Shown here: piece by piece, positions 1 through 9,955 of the stretch | Position numbering within the stretch: position 1 is the stretch's first letter | How the letters are laid out: every line of letters begins with the position of its first letter | NCBI RefSeq assembly: GCF_016907845.1 | Contig: NZ_JAFBCS010000001.1 | Location: 62,001 to 126,000 of the forward strand | Reading direction: 5' to 3' | From: Arcanobacterium pluranimalium | GTDB lineage: Bacteria; Actinomycetota; Actinomycetes; Actinomycetales; Actinomycetaceae | Length of the DNA stretch: 64,000 nucleotides | The notes under the pieces: model-generated | The model's input: the letters and a program-made list of their open reading frames with translations, nothing else | The model's database searches: none | What the model was told of the DNA's origin: nothing | Program-made: the position numbers and the translations under genes

Positions 1-208
1 GGAAAGTCAGAAACTTCCCCTTGTCTGGAATCACAGAGGGCATCACGAAATCAAACGCGCTTATCCGATCAGAAGAGACCATCATGATAGTTTCCATGCC
101 AAAATACGAATCCGCGCTGGTTGGCACATACAAATCACGAACTTTGCCGCTAGACGTATGTGACCATCCCGGAATTGATGCAATGCCCGAAGAAAAGGCG
201 CTCATCAT
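1..208 (-). CDS. purC: SAICAR synthetase PurC, N-terminal part (cut by window edge)
   Basis: The reverse strand reads open from an ATG at 208 to the window edge, giving about 69 residues. The protein contains GKVRDLY, then [14 protein letters not shown] and IPDKGKFLT. These are the N-terminal nucleotide-binding and substrate motifs of phosphoribosylaminoimidazole-succinocarboxamide synthase, the ATP-dependent enzyme that joins aspartate to CAIR in de novo purine synthesis. A purine-rich stretch (AGGAAGAGAGG) lies just before two adjacent in-frame ATGs (208 and 205), so the start may be either. A GTG 24 nt further upstream is in frame but less likely. The rest of the gene lies left of the window. 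It reads in the same direction as pckG, with a strong hairpin between them. The family call is firm. Confidence 0.9.
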   Translation of the reverse strand, partial: MMSAFSSGIASIPGWSHTSSGKVRDLYVPTSADSYFGMETIMMVSSDRISAFDFVMPSVIPDKGKFLTF

Positions 209-295
209 ACCTCTCTTCCTCGTCGAAGCCACTAGTGCAAGCGTACTGGTTGCTCACCGAAAATAACACACGAACGTGCGCATATCTCACTAGAA

Positions 296-330
296 CATGA
301 GGGCTGGAGCAAATTGCTCCAGCCCTCATG
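296..330. terminator. Perfect hairpin between pckG and purC
   Basis: A 15-bp perfect inverted repeat (CATGAGGGCTGGAGC and its complement, 296-310 and 316-330) extends by two A-T pairs around a single central A. It begins 31 bases past the pckG stop, on the minus strand. There is no long T-run behind it, so intrinsic termination is inferred from position and stem strength. Confidence 0.65.
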
Positions 331-360
331 TCGCTTAAGTTCTAGCTCTTACTATTCAGC

Positions 361-2217
361 TCACTTGGCATCAGCGATGCGTGCGCGAAGCTTGTCAAGC
401 TCAGCTGCGATAGCAGCAGGAAGCTTGTCGCCGAACTGCTCGAAGTACTTGGCCGAATCTTCAGCTTCAGCACTCCATGCCTCTGGATCAGTAGCGTAGA
501 GCTTTGCCCAATCCTCAGCAGTGATGTCAAGGCCTTCGAGGTTGAAGTCCTCAAACTTCGGGTAACGGCCAGTCATGCCCTCAATTGCATCAACTTCGCC
601 TGCGCAACGACGCACAACCCAGTCAAGAACGCGAGCGTTCTCGCCGTATCCTGGCCACATGAACTTACCGTTCTCATCCTTGCGGAACCAGTTAACCTGG
701 AATACCTTCGGGAACTTCTCGCCAAGCTTCTCGCCCATCTCGAGCCAGTGACCCCAGTAGTCGGCCATGTTGTAGCCACAGAATGGGAGCATAGCGAATG
801 GGTCGTGACGCAGGGAGCCAACGGCACCTTCTGCTGCTGCGGTCTGCTCGGAAGCAACCGTTGCGCCAACGAATACGCCGTGGGTCTGGTCGAATGCTTC
901 TGCAACAAGTGGAACGTTGCTTGCGCGGCGTCCACCGAAGAGAATTGCGTCAACAGCAACACCCTGTGGTGCCTCCCAATCCTCACAGATAATTGGGCAC
1001 TGAGCAGCAGGAGCAGTGAAGCGCGAGTTAGGGTGAGCAGCCTTCTTGCCCGCTTCGGTATCAGCCTTGGTGAAATCGTTACCTTGCCAATCAATGAGGT
1101 GTTCTGGCTGCTCGGCGTCAATGCCTTCCCACCACACGTCACCGTCGTCGGTCAATGCGACGTTGGTGAAGATTACGTTCTCCTTCATGGAGTCCATAGC
1201 CATTGGGTTGGTATCGTACGAGGTTCCTGGAGCAACACCGAAGAAGCCTGCTTCTGGGTTGATTGCGTAGAGGCGTCCGTCTGGACCTGGACGCATCCAA
1301 GCGATGTCGTCGCCAACGGTCTCAACCTTGTAGCCCTCGATGGTTGGCTGGAGCATGGCGAGGTTGGTCTTGCCACAAGCCGATGGGAATGCAGCGGTTA
1401 CGTGGTACTGCTTGCCAGTCTTTTCATCGGTAAGACGCAGGATGAGCATGTGCTCTGCCATCCAACCATCGCGACGTGCCATCGTCGAAGCGATACGCAG
1501 TGCGAAGCACTTCTTGCCGAGCAGTGCGTTACCGCCGTAACCGGAACCGAAGGACCAAATCTCGTTCGTCTCTGGGAAGTGGGTGATGTACTTTTCATCG
1601 TTGCATGGCCATGCAACGTCAGCTTCACCTTCAGCGAGCGGCTTACCAACCGAGTGAACTGCTGGAACCCAAGCTCCACCTTCACCGATGAGCTTCAGTG
1701 CCTCAGCGCCCATGCGGGTCATGATACGCATGTTGACGACGACGTATGGGGAGTCGGTGAGCTCAACACCAAGCTGCGAAATTGGGCCGCCGAGTGGTCC
1801 CATTGAGAAAGGAACAACGTACATGGTACGTCCAGCCATCGAACCACGGAACACGCCGTTCTCGCCAATGAGGGTTTCCTTCATTTCCTTTGGATCTGCC
1901 CAGTTGTTGGTTGGGCCTGCATCTTCTTCCTTTTCGGAGCAGATGTAGGTGCGGGACTCAACACGTGCAACGTCAGATGGAAGGGAACGAGCCAAGAAAG
2001 AGTTCGGACGCTTTTCTGGGTTCAAGCGGGTGAACATTCCGCTATCAACCATAAGCGTGGTGAGACGATCCCATTCTTCTTGGGAGCCATCGGACCATTC
2101 GATCTGCGCTGGTTTGGTGAGGTTTGCAACCTCAGTTACCCATTCGATGAGATCAGCTGGAGCGATGGAAGGTGCACCTTCGCGTACTTCGTCAACTGTG
2201 TAGGTCTTGTCTGTCAT
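361..2217 (-). CDS. pckG: Phosphoenolpyruvate carboxykinase, GTP-dependent
   Basis: This 618-residue cytosolic enzyme interconverts oxaloacetate plus GTP and PEP plus CO2 plus GDP, at the entry to gluconeogenesis. Its length matches GTP-type PEPCKs (about 600-620 residues). Visible motifs are the P-loop [13 protein letters not shown], the metal/nucleotide motif [23 protein letters not shown] and [13 protein letters not shown] chose the ATG at 2217 because AGGAGG lies 7 nt before it. The frame runs on to 2280, but the extra 21 residues have no family counterpart. The gene stands alone: it diverges from the lipoprotein gene and ends at a strong hairpin. A large open frame on the opposite strand (748-1806) is an antisense shadow. 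Confidence 0.97.
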   Translation of the reverse strand: MTDKTYTVDEVREGAPSIAPADLIEWVTEVANLTKPAQIEWSDGSQEEWDRLTTLMVDSGMFTRLNPEKRPNSFLARSLPSDVARVESRTYICSEKEEDAGPTNNWADPKEMKETLIGENGVFRGSMAGRTMYVVPFSMGPLGGPISQLGVELTDSPYVVVNMRIMTRMGAEALKLIGEGGAWVPAVHSVGKPLAEGEADVAWPCNDEKYITHFPETNEIWSFGSGYGGNALLGKKCFALRIASTMARRDGWMAEHMLILRLTDEKTGKQYHVTAAFPSACGKTNLAMLQPTIEGYKVETVGDDIAWMRPGPDGRLYAINPEAGFFGVAPGTSYDTNPMAMDSMKENVIFTNVALTDDGDVWWEGIDAEQPEHLIDWQGNDFTKADTEAGKKAAHPNSRFTAPAAQCPIICEDWEAPQGVAVDAILFGGRRASNVPLVAEAFDQTHGVFVGATVASEQTAAAEGAVGSLRHDPFAMLPFCGYNMADYWGHWLEMGEKLGEKFPKVFQVNWFRKDENGKFMWPGYGENARVLDWVVRRCAGEVDAIEGMTGRYPKFEDFNLEGLDITAEDWAKLYATDPEAWSAEAEDSAKYFEQFGDKLPAAIAAELDKLRARIADAK

Positions 2218-2547
2218 CGCATATCCTCCTAGAGTTTGGGCGATGTTGTACCGGATTTTCTTCCAATAACTATTGTCCACTGAAGTAGCGCGGATTTGGT
2301 GGGACTATCGGCTCGCGATTTTCCTTATGATATTGCGAAATACCAGCGCGTATACTTCGTCTCCATTCTCTGTTGTTTCATGCAGTTTCTCTACTTTTAA
2401 CGCCAATACGGCTAAGCGCGAAATTGAGCCAACCAAGGTAGACAGTCCTAAGTTTTCGTGTATCCATATTTTTCTGCGAAAATTTATTTTCTTCCGTTAT
2501 AGTTGAAAATGAAATATCACATTCACTCTTTACCTAGGGAGAACAGC
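2218..2547. other. Divergent intergenic region pckG / lipoprotein gene
   Basis: This 330-bp stretch separates two divergent genes and must hold both promoters. I see the pckG ribosome site (AGGAGG near 2225) and the lipoprotein ribosome site (GGGAGA near 2538). No convincing repeat or operator stands out. A 77-codon frame at 2273-2506 has no recognisable content and looks spurious. Confidence 0.5.
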
Positions 2548-3699
2548 ATGCAAGGTGCTACCAAAAAATCTCGGAGAAAAGTAGCAGCGTTCCTGCTTCC
2601 TTTCGCCCTGCTGCTCACTGCTTGTGAATCGCACAATAACGTCGCAGTTCACGAAGATGGATCGATGGAGATTGCTCTTCATTTCAAAGACGATTCTGGC
2701 ATGTTTGCACAACAGTTTAAGTGCCAAGATCTTGAGAAAGAAATGGACATCACGACAATCGACAAGGTGCTTACCGACATCCAGATGACCGACAACTCAT
2801 CAGGCAACACACTCGACTGCACTATGACTATTAAGTCAAAAGGTAGCGCGGTCAATGGCGACACGTTGATCGAAACACCTGATAGCTACATCCTGAACTT
2901 TGGCACCGACGGCGAAACGGAATTTAAAGAACAAGATCTTGAGATGTTCAAGCAGTTCAACGTGCAGTTCTCGTTCAACGTCAAGATGCCTGGCGAGATT
3001 GTCAAAGCTGATGGAGCAACGGTCAATGGCAACACGGCGACCTACAACGACATAAAGATCCTATCCAAGAAGATCACCGTCGAGGGTAAGAAGAGCGCTA
3101 AGGGTAGTGTAGCGACTACTAAAGACGACAAGAAAGACGATTCCAAGAAGGACGCAAAGAAGAGCTCCGAAGCTAAGAAAGACTCCGGCTCTGATGAGGC
3201 AAAAGAGTCAGAAAGCTCAATCCTGCCATGGGCACTGGGCGGACTTGTAGTTCTAGGATTAATCGGAGTTGGCATATTCTTCTTGGTTCGCAAGAAGTCC
3301 AATGACAATCCTGCGCAAGGCTATGGCTTTGATGGACAGTCTCCTTATGGTCAAAATCCATACGGCCAGCAACCTACACCAGGAGCTCCTTACCAATACA
3401 ATCCGCAAGGTGCGCCGCAGCAAAGTTCAGGATCGCCATTCTCATATGCAGAAGCCCCGGCGCCTGTACAGCCAATGCCAGGTCAGCCACCGGTTCCACC
3501 AGCACCACCTGTCCCACCAATTGCTCAGCAACCAGGCGAGCCTGTACCACCAGTGGCACCGGCAGAACCAACCCTGCCAGTGCCGCCGGCAGCCGACGCT
3601 CCGTTGGCATCGGAAACTGCGCCAGGCACCGCGCCAGCGCCGTCAACTGACGGCACCGAGGACGACACCCCCGATTACAACAACTGGCGTAAGCAATAA
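2548..3699 (+). CDS. LppM-like lipoprotein with TM segment and Pro-rich tail
   Basis: This 383-residue protein begins with a lipoprotein signal: basic KKSRRK, a hydrophobic run, then the lipobox LLTAC with Cys near residue 25. About 190 residues follow that resemble the actinobacterial LppM domain (DUF3153). Next come a charged Lys/Asp/Ser linker, one transmembrane segment (residues about 215-245, WALGGLVVLGLIGVGIFFLV), and a cytosolic-type tail with PYGQNPYGQQP and long Pro/Ala/Val runs. In mycobacteria LppM is linked to envelope phospho-mannosides; its role here is unknown. I chose ATG 2548, with GGGAGA five bases upstream, over an in-frame ATG at 2503. Having both a lipobox and an internal TM would tether the protein twice. 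The family call is moderately sure. Confidence 0.7.
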   Translation: MQGATKKSRRKVAAFLLPFALLLTACESHNNVAVHEDGSMEIALHFKDDSGMFAQQFKCQDLEKEMDITTIDKVLTDIQMTDNSSGNTLDCTMTIKSKGSAVNGDTLIETPDSYILNFGTDGETEFKEQDLEMFKQFNVQFSFNVKMPGEIVKADGATVNGNTATYNDIKILSKKITVEGKKSAKGSVATTKDDKKDDSKKDAKKSSEAKKDSGSDEAKESESSILPWALGGLVVLGLIGVGIFFLVRKKSNDNPAQGYGFDGQSPYGQNPYGQQPTPGAPYQYNPQGAPQQSSGSPFSYAEAPAPVQPMPGQPPVPPAPPVPPIAQQPGEPVPPVAPAEPTLPVPPAADAPLASETAPGTAPAPSTDGTEDDTPDYNNWRKQ

Positions 3700-3715
3700 A
3701 TCAATGTAAATGGAC

Positions 3716-3748
3716 GTGTGGGCGGGAGCTTGAAGCTCCCGCCCACAC
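3716..3748 (+). terminator. Hairpin after the lipoprotein gene
   Basis: A 16-bp perfect inverted repeat (GTGTGGGCGGGAGCTT, 3716-3731, and its complement, 3733-3748) starts 16 bases after the stop at 3699. The real loop would be about five bases. There is no U-tract after it. Confidence 0.65.
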
Positions 3749-3819
3749 CACAACGAGCGATCACACACGCATACTCAACGTTGTTGCTGCTGCATAAAAC
3801 GAAGAAACTAATAGTTGCC

Positions 3820-4548
3820 GTGGAATATACACTTTTTGTTGACGAGTCATACAATGCTGGGCATTACTACATTGCTGGTGTGCTGGCGACAGCATCCCAA
3901 TTGGCTGATCTGGAAAGCCGTTTTTTGAAGATAGCTAGCTACTACCAAATCGTCAATAATCTCCCCCACCTCCCAGAATTTCACGGGCACTCCATCATGA
4001 CGGGTCGTGATGACTGGGTCGCTGTTAATGGAAACTTTGGTTCATCCATTACTCTTCTTCACCGTTTAACTACAGCAATTTCTCAATCTGGAGTAGAGAT
4101 TTTCATCGAGGGTGTTGACACCAAGCGGCTTAATGATCGCTATAAGTATCCTGACCCTCCGCACGAGATCTGTTTACGCCACCTGCTTGAACGGATAAAT
4201 GAGCATTTATATCACACTAGTGAGGTCTGTAAAGTTATCGCGGACACTGTCCCCGATGAAGCCACTTATCAACAACGTATCGAATATTACTGTGGTGCAT
4301 TAACCCTAGGATACCGTAGCCAAAAGCTTCTTCACATCGACCCTACAATCAATTTTGTCGATTCGCGAAACCATTTCGGCGTTCAAAGTGCGGATATTGT
4401 TGCTTATCTCCATCGCCGTCTCAACGAAAATACAAGTTCCTCTAAATCCACGAAGAGAGCCTGCCAGCGTGTTTACAAACCACTACAGGACAATATATCA
4501 AAACGGCTCGAAAATGGCGCCGATAAAAAGCTCGGGTCCTTTTCTTAA
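3820..4548 (+). CDS. DUF3800 family protein
   Basis: This is a 242-residue protein if it starts at GTG 3820. Its opening, VEYTLFVDES, with the acidic pair in VDES and the following YYIAGVLA strand, is the hallmark of DUF3800. That family is predicted to have an RNase H-like fold, and its biochemical function is not established. A second acidic cluster occurs at the C-terminal VDSRNHFGVQSADIVAYLHRR (seen around residues 185-205), again as in the family, where D and QSADIVAY are conserved. The frame is open back to 3718, but that part overlaps the preceding hairpin, so the short form is preferred. No good ribosome site is seen. DUF3800 genes are common in accessory and phage-like contexts; this one sits alone between hairpins. 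Confidence 0.72.
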   Translation: MEYTLFVDESYNAGHYYIAGVLATASQLADLESRFLKIASYYQIVNNLPHLPEFHGHSIMTGRDDWVAVNGNFGSSITLLHRLTTAISQSGVEIFIEGVDTKRLNDRYKYPDPPHEICLRHLLERINEHLYHTSEVCKVIADTVPDEATYQQRIEYYCGALTLGYRSQKLLHIDPTINFVDSRNHFGVQSADIVAYLHRRLNENTSSSKSTKRACQRVYKPLQDNISKRLENGADKKLGSFS

Positions 4549-4555
4549 GGACCCG
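4533..4555 (+). terminator. Hairpin overlapping the DUF3800 stop codon
   Basis: CGGGTCCTT (4533-4541) pairs with AAGGACCCG (4547-4555) around a five-base loop. The TAA stop (4546-4548) lies at the loop/stem edge, so a terminating ribosome would sit on the hairpin. Confidence 0.5.
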
Positions 4556-4694
4556 GCGACAACGTTTCCTAACGGACTCGTCGTAAAAAATCATAACCAG
4601 ATCTTCATCGTTGGCGCAAGACAAATCTGATTATTGAGATAGCTCAACCCTCATGTCAGATGGCCACATGATCCGTATGAAAACTATGAAACTT

Positions 4695-4748
4695 GGGGAG
4701 TTTTTTGCAACATCTCGACGCATATCGAGATGTTGCAAAAAACTCCCC
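4695..4748 (-). terminator. Long hairpin (24-bp stem) after purA, related to 11646-11693
   Basis: Two 24-nt arms (4695-4718 and 4725-4748) are perfectly complementary around a 6-nt loop. The stem includes a run of six T opposite six A. It begins 17 bases past the purA stop, between convergent genes, so a terminator role is natural. Its central 30 nt (4707-4736) matches the centre of another hairpin at 11655-11684 in 23 of 30 positions, so it may also be a dispersed palindromic repeat. Confidence 0.65.
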
Positions 4749-4765
4749 ATTTCCGTATCTGTGTT

Positions 4766-6058
<1,293 letters not shown>

Positions 6059-6310
6059 TCACGTCCTTTACGTTTACTGATGAGCTCTTCGCCTATTCGT
6101 AAAACGCCACGCGGACGGAAAAATTCCACAGCACGCTTTACTTAGTAATAATAGCGACCTCCAAGCCGCCATGACGACATGTTTCACATGCCGAGAGGGA
6201 AAGTCTCATATCCTGCAATTCTTCATCGCAAAAGGCGCCAAGTAGAGAATCTCCCTACAAGGCGTGTGTGAAATGAAAATACTAATTCCGTCTCTATATA
6301 TACTGTTCAT

Positions 6311-7294
6311 ATGATTCTCGACGTCACCAATAAGCCCAGCGTGGAAAAATTCGATACATTCCTCGCCCACTCGCCCCATGCCACCATCCTTCAAACCCGA
6401 AATTGGGCCAAGGTCAAGGACAACTGGCAAAGCCATCATTTGTATATTGAGCGCGACGGCGAAATCCAGGCTGCCATCTCACTGCTGTCCATTTTTGACC
6501 AGCGTGCAGGCGGATATTTCTTCTACGCACCTCGCGGGCCTGTTTGCGATTTGTACGACGTCGATACCGTCACCGAGCTATTCGCTGAAGTCACCGACTA
6601 CGTGCGTGAACACGAGGGTTTCGTGGCACGTATCGATCCAGAAGTTCCCTACGACGCCGAGCTGGTAGAGAAGTACGCCGCCGCCGGGTACACGTTCACC
6701 CAAGATCCAAAAAACACAACGCAGCCACTTCAAAGTCTGGTGCTCAATATTGGTGGACGCTCCGGGGAAGAAATCCTCACCGGGCTGTCTCGCGGAACTC
6801 GTAAAACCGTGCGTCGCTCCTACCGCCTTGGCATCAGCAATAAGGTAGGTACCCGCGCTGACCTCCCCGAGTTCTATCGCATTCTCGAAATCATGAACAA
6901 GCACCACGGGCTGTCTTACCGCCCTTACGAATACTTCGAAAAGCTCTATGACGCTTTCCCAAACAATACGCGACTGAGTTTCTCGATGTACGACGGCGAA
7001 GCCATCGCCACGTCGTTCCTCATCACTTTCGGCAAACGCGCTTTCTCTATTTATGGCGCTGACACGCACGAATACAACCTCGGCCAGAGCTACCAGATCA
7101 ACTACGAAGAGATTTGCTACGCCGCGCAAGCTGGTTGCGACTACTACGATATGGGTGGCATTTTCTCCACAGATGAAGACGACGGTCTGTACCAGTTCAA
7201 GAAAAAGTTCACTGAGGACAACGTCGTATCCTGGATCGGGAACTTGGACATCGTGATTGATCCGGATACGTACGGGCACTTCATCAAGAAATAA
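6311..7294 (+). CDS. FemA/FemB-family aminoacyltransferase
   Basis: The 327-residue protein has the features of the FemABX family: an N-terminal HATILQTRNWAKVKDNW, a beta-rich YFFYAPRGPVCDL segment, SRGTRKTVRRSYRLGI, and the C-terminal YDMGGIFSTDEDDGLYQFKKKF, which is very typical (the D-GG-GL--FK motif). Family members use aminoacyl-tRNA to add L-amino acids to the stem-peptide lysine of lipid II at the inner membrane face, forming the cross-bridge. The next gene, 24 bp downstream on the same strand, encodes an ATP-grasp ligase, which fits a two-enzyme cross-bridge unit. The amino acid added cannot be told from sequence. Confidence 0.85.
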   Translation: MILDVTNKPSVEKFDTFLAHSPHATILQTRNWAKVKDNWQSHHLYIERDGEIQAAISLLSIFDQRAGGYFFYAPRGPVCDLYDVDTVTELFAEVTDYVREHEGFVARIDPEVPYDAELVEKYAAAGYTFTQDPKNTTQPLQSLVLNIGGRSGEEILTGLSRGTRKTVRRSYRLGISNKVGTRADLPEFYRILEIMNKHHGLSYRPYEYFEKLYDAFPNNTRLSFSMYDGEAIATSFLITFGKRAFSIYGADTHEYNLGQSYQINYEEICYAAQAGCDYYDMGGIFSTDEDDGLYQFKKKFTEDNVVSWIGNLDIVIDPDTYGHFIKK

Positions 7295-7318
7295 TACGTA
7301 AAGATTTGAGAGGGAAAA

Positions 7319-8506
7319 GTGCGTAGAATCCTCGCCATATCACTTGGCACCGACGAAAATTCTTACACCATCGCGCGAAGCTACCACGAAACGACGGGTG
7401 AAAAAATAACGGTCTGTGGCGCCGGCGTCCTCCTACCTTTTTATAAGACGACGATTGCCGAGATCCACACCGATCCGAACTTTTCCACTGATCTCGACGC
7501 CTTCGCAGCGCTCCTCAATTCGGTGTATCACCAGCATGCAGGCGAAGTTACCGACGTGATGATCTTTGCTCCTACCGAAGAATACTTGCACACGCTGTAT
7601 AAATCCCTCGATTTACTCGACTTTAAGCCGTTTTTACCCTACCCAGAAAAAGAACTGGGGCGTGCGCTGATGGATAAGAGCTTCTTTTACGAGAAAATGG
7701 CCCAGTTCGGCGTCGAAATTCCACGCACGTATAATGCGACGCCGGAAAACTACCTGGATTTGCCGCTTCAAGGGCCGCAATTCATAAAAGCAGCTAACTA
7801 TGAGCTGTTTAATTCCTACGATTTCCCTGAGAAGCACAAGGGTTTTCACGCCACGACGCCGGAGGGCGCGCGCGAGTATTTGTCGGCAGTTTATCGCTCG
7901 GGATTTACCGGTACGATGATCGTGCAGACTTATATCAACGGCGATCACACGCAAGAGTACTCGGTCAACGGGTATCGCAGCCCCCGCACCGGCAATTGCG
8001 TTTTCGCACACGCACGGTCGGTGCTCTCAGATCATCGACCGATGTGGGTGGGTAATCATCTCCTTTTGACCGACACTAATCGCCCTAACCTGCTAGAAAC
8101 TTGCGAGAAAATCGTGCGTGAGCTCGGCTATGAAGGCTTTTTCAATATCGACTTCAAAGTCGATGCAGTGAGTGGTGTGCCGTACGTGCTCGAGATGAAC
8201 ACGCGGCTCGGGCGGAGTTTCTATTACGCCAATCTCAATGGTGTGAACTTTATTGATGTGGCAATGCGCGATTTACTTGGGCAGGAGCCACCGCAGATCG
8301 TGCGTCAGCCTTTCAACTGGATCACTGCCACCCGGGAAGCCGTAGCTGAGCAGCTCGAGGGAGCGGCTTTGGAGTATTTCACTGAAGAATCGCGCTTCGC
8401 CAATACTGGAAACGCGCTTGATTATGAGGTCGATAGGAATCCGCTGCGCACAGCGCGGATCGCTCACCATCGCAAGAATCTGGCTAAAACGTTGTGGGAG
8501 AGCTAA
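7319..8506 (+). CDS. ATP-grasp carboxylate-amine ligase (D-Asp ligase-like)
   Basis: This 395-residue protein starts at GTG 7319 after GAGGGAAA. The central part carries ATP-grasp signs: FIKAANYELF (the Lys strand), MIVQTYINGDHTQEYSVNGY, and the metal-binding FNIDFKVD and VLEMNTRLGRSF (E-x-N-x-R). The pre-ATP-grasp region contains ELGRALMDKSFFYEKMAQFGVEIPRTY, a layout shared with the D-aspartate ligases that build D-amino acid cross-bridges and with other carboxylate-amine ligases. It follows the FemAB-like gene by 24 bp, so the pair is probably an operon acting on lipid II. Attachment of D-Asp or D-Glu is an inference. Other peptide ligase roles are possible. Confidence 0.75.
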   Translation: MRRILAISLGTDENSYTIARSYHETTGEKITVCGAGVLLPFYKTTIAEIHTDPNFSTDLDAFAALLNSVYHQHAGEVTDVMIFAPTEEYLHTLYKSLDLLDFKPFLPYPEKELGRALMDKSFFYEKMAQFGVEIPRTYNATPENYLDLPLQGPQFIKAANYELFNSYDFPEKHKGFHATTPEGAREYLSAVYRSGFTGTMIVQTYINGDHTQEYSVNGYRSPRTGNCVFAHARSVLSDHRPMWVGNHLLLTDTNRPNLLETCEKIVRELGYEGFFNIDFKVDAVSGVPYVLEMNTRLGRSFYYANLNGVNFIDVAMRDLLGQEPPQIVRQPFNWITATREAVAEQLEGAALEYFTEESRFANTGNALDYEVDRNPLRTARIAHHRKNLAKTLWES

Positions 8507-8546
8507 TAGTGATCGGTTAACTTTGCCCTAAGTTAGGGCAATTGGC

Positions 8547-8588
8547 GGGGAGGGGAAGCGTTCATGGAGATGAACGCTTCCCCTCCCC
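8547..8588. terminator. Strong hairpin between convergent ligase gene and fba
   Basis: GGGGAGGGGAAGCGTTCAT (8547-8565) is perfectly complementary to 8570-8588 around a four-base loop. It can serve both converging transcripts. A small extra palindrome (GCCCTAAGTTAGGGC) lies just before it at 8525-8539. Confidence 0.7.
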
Positions 8589-8659
8589 TGTAGAAGTAAG
8601 TTTTACTGCCTAGTAAGTCTTATTGGACTGCTTACTGAGGAGTTTCACTTGAGCAGGCT

Positions 8660-9685
8660 TCACTTAAGCTTGGTGCCTACCGAACCAAGGCGCTCACATG
8701 CTTCGAGCACGCGGGCTGCCATGCCAGCTTCAGCAGCCTTGCCCCACGCACGTGGATCGTACTGCTTCTTATTGCCAACTTCTCCGTCGATCTTGAGCAT
8801 GCCGTCGTAGTTCTTGAACATCCAATCAACTACTGGGCGGGAGAATGCGTACTGGGTGTCGGTGTCCACGTTCATCTTGATAACACCGTTGGCAACCGCC
8901 GTCGCAATCTCTTCAGCAGTCGAACCGGAGCCACCATGCATAACGAGATCGAATGGACGATCACCAGCGTTGAACTTCTCGCCAACAGCCTTCTGGATGT
9001 CGCCAAGAATTTCTGGGCGCAGCTTAACAGCACCTGGCTTGTACACACCATGAACGTTTCCGAAGGTCAGAGCAGTGATGTAGCGGCCTTTTTCGCCAAG
9101 TCCGAGAGCTTCAACAGTCTTGATGCCGTCTTCAGCGGTGGTGTAGAGCTTCTCGTTGATCTCTGCTTTCACGCCGTCTTCTTCGCCACCAACAACGCCG
9201 ATCTCAATTTCAAGAATCGTACGTGCTGCCTGCGAAAGCTCAAGAAGTTCCTGAGCAATAACGAGGTTCTCGTCGAGCGGAACAGCCGAGCCATCCCACA
9301 TGTGTGACTGGAAGAACGGATCGCGGCCAGCCTTAACTTCTTCAGCTTCAAGCTCCATAATTGGGCGAATCCACGAGTCAATATTCTGCTTAGCGCAATG
9401 ATCAGTGTGAAGTGCAACAGTAACTGGGTAGTTCTTGGCTACCTCACGGGCATATGCAGCCATTGCGAGCGAACCAGCAACGCGATCCTTGATCGTCGAA
9501 CCTGCCCAGTACTCAGCTCCACCAACGGAAACCTGAATAATGCCGTCAGACTCGGCCTCAGCAAAACCTTGCAGTGCAGCGGTGAGCGTCTGCGATGAGG
9601 TTACGTTGATTGCTGGGTAAGCAAACTTATCGCGCTTAGCGCGGTCAAGCATCTCTGCATAAACTTCTGGGGTTGCGATTGCCAC
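8660..9685 (-). CDS. fba: Class II fructose-bisphosphate aldolase
   Basis: This 341-residue Zn-dependent aldolase cleaves fructose 1,6-bisphosphate to DHAP and GAP. Motifs seen are FAYPAINVTSSQT, the catalytic ALHTDHCAKQNIDSW, the zinc motif FGNVHGVYKPG, VMHGGSGSTAEEI and IKMNVDTDTQYAF. The start is GTG at 9685, chosen because AAGGAG lies six bases upstream and because it gives the usual class II length. The frame is open 15 codons further to 9730, without family support. It is monocistronic, with a 270-bp upstream region. It is well conserved and probably highly expressed. Confidence 0.97.
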   Translation of the reverse strand: MAIATPEVYAEMLDRAKRDKFAYPAINVTSSQTLTAALQGFAEAESDGIIQVSVGGAEYWAGSTIKDRVAGSLAMAAYAREVAKNYPVTVALHTDHCAKQNIDSWIRPIMELEAEEVKAGRDPFFQSHMWDGSAVPLDENLVIAQELLELSQAARTILEIEIGVVGGEEDGVKAEINEKLYTTAEDGIKTVEALGLGEKGRYITALTFGNVHGVYKPGAVKLRPEILGDIQKAVGEKFNAGDRPFDLVMHGGSGSTAEEIATAVANGVIKMNVDTDTQYAFSRPVVDWMFKNYDGMLKIDGEVGNKKQYDPRAWGKAAEAGMAARVLEACERLGSVGTKLK

Positions 9686-9955
9686 GAAAAACTCCTTCGA
9701 TGTGGGATGAGAACACCTTAAGTATTTCACTTAAAGTGCTTCAGTATTGGGTATATAGACCCGCACAAGTGATCCTAGCACCAACGTGCAGCTCGTATGA
9801 ACGGATGGCTGAAATGACCACCACCGCGCGCATACTATGTACCGTATGCGCGCTTTGTGCCTTTTATTAGGGTTGGCAGGTCACATGTGACGTTTATGTG
9901 TTTATTTGTGTTTTGTTCCATGCGTGATGTTTTGTGCTGTGTGCGATGTTTTGTA
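9686..9955. other. Region between fba and the methyltransferase gene
   Basis: A hairpin, GCGCGCATAC (9826-9835) pairing with 9844-9853, is the clearest element and may end the methyltransferase transcript. A diverged tandem repeat around GCGATGTTTTGT occupies about 9921-9960 and runs into the methyltransferase stop. The fba promoter must lie in the left half. No gene is seen. Confidence 0.4.

Noticed and set aside
21-266. 81-codon frame on the + strand at the left edge
   Set aside because: The reverse strand encodes the conserved start of PurC.
748-1806. 352-codon frame on the + strand over pckG
   Set aside because: It lies wholly antisense to a clear PEPCK gene, has Cys/Trp-rich nonsense composition and no known motif.
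2273-2506. 77-codon frame in the pckG/lipoprotein gap
   Set aside because: No ribosome site or recognisable content, and it ends inside the alternative lipoprotein start.
6178-6190. CATGT-TTC-ACATG palindrome upstream of the FemAB-like gene
   Set aside because: It is short, a single copy and has no nearby regulator, so it is too likely by chance.
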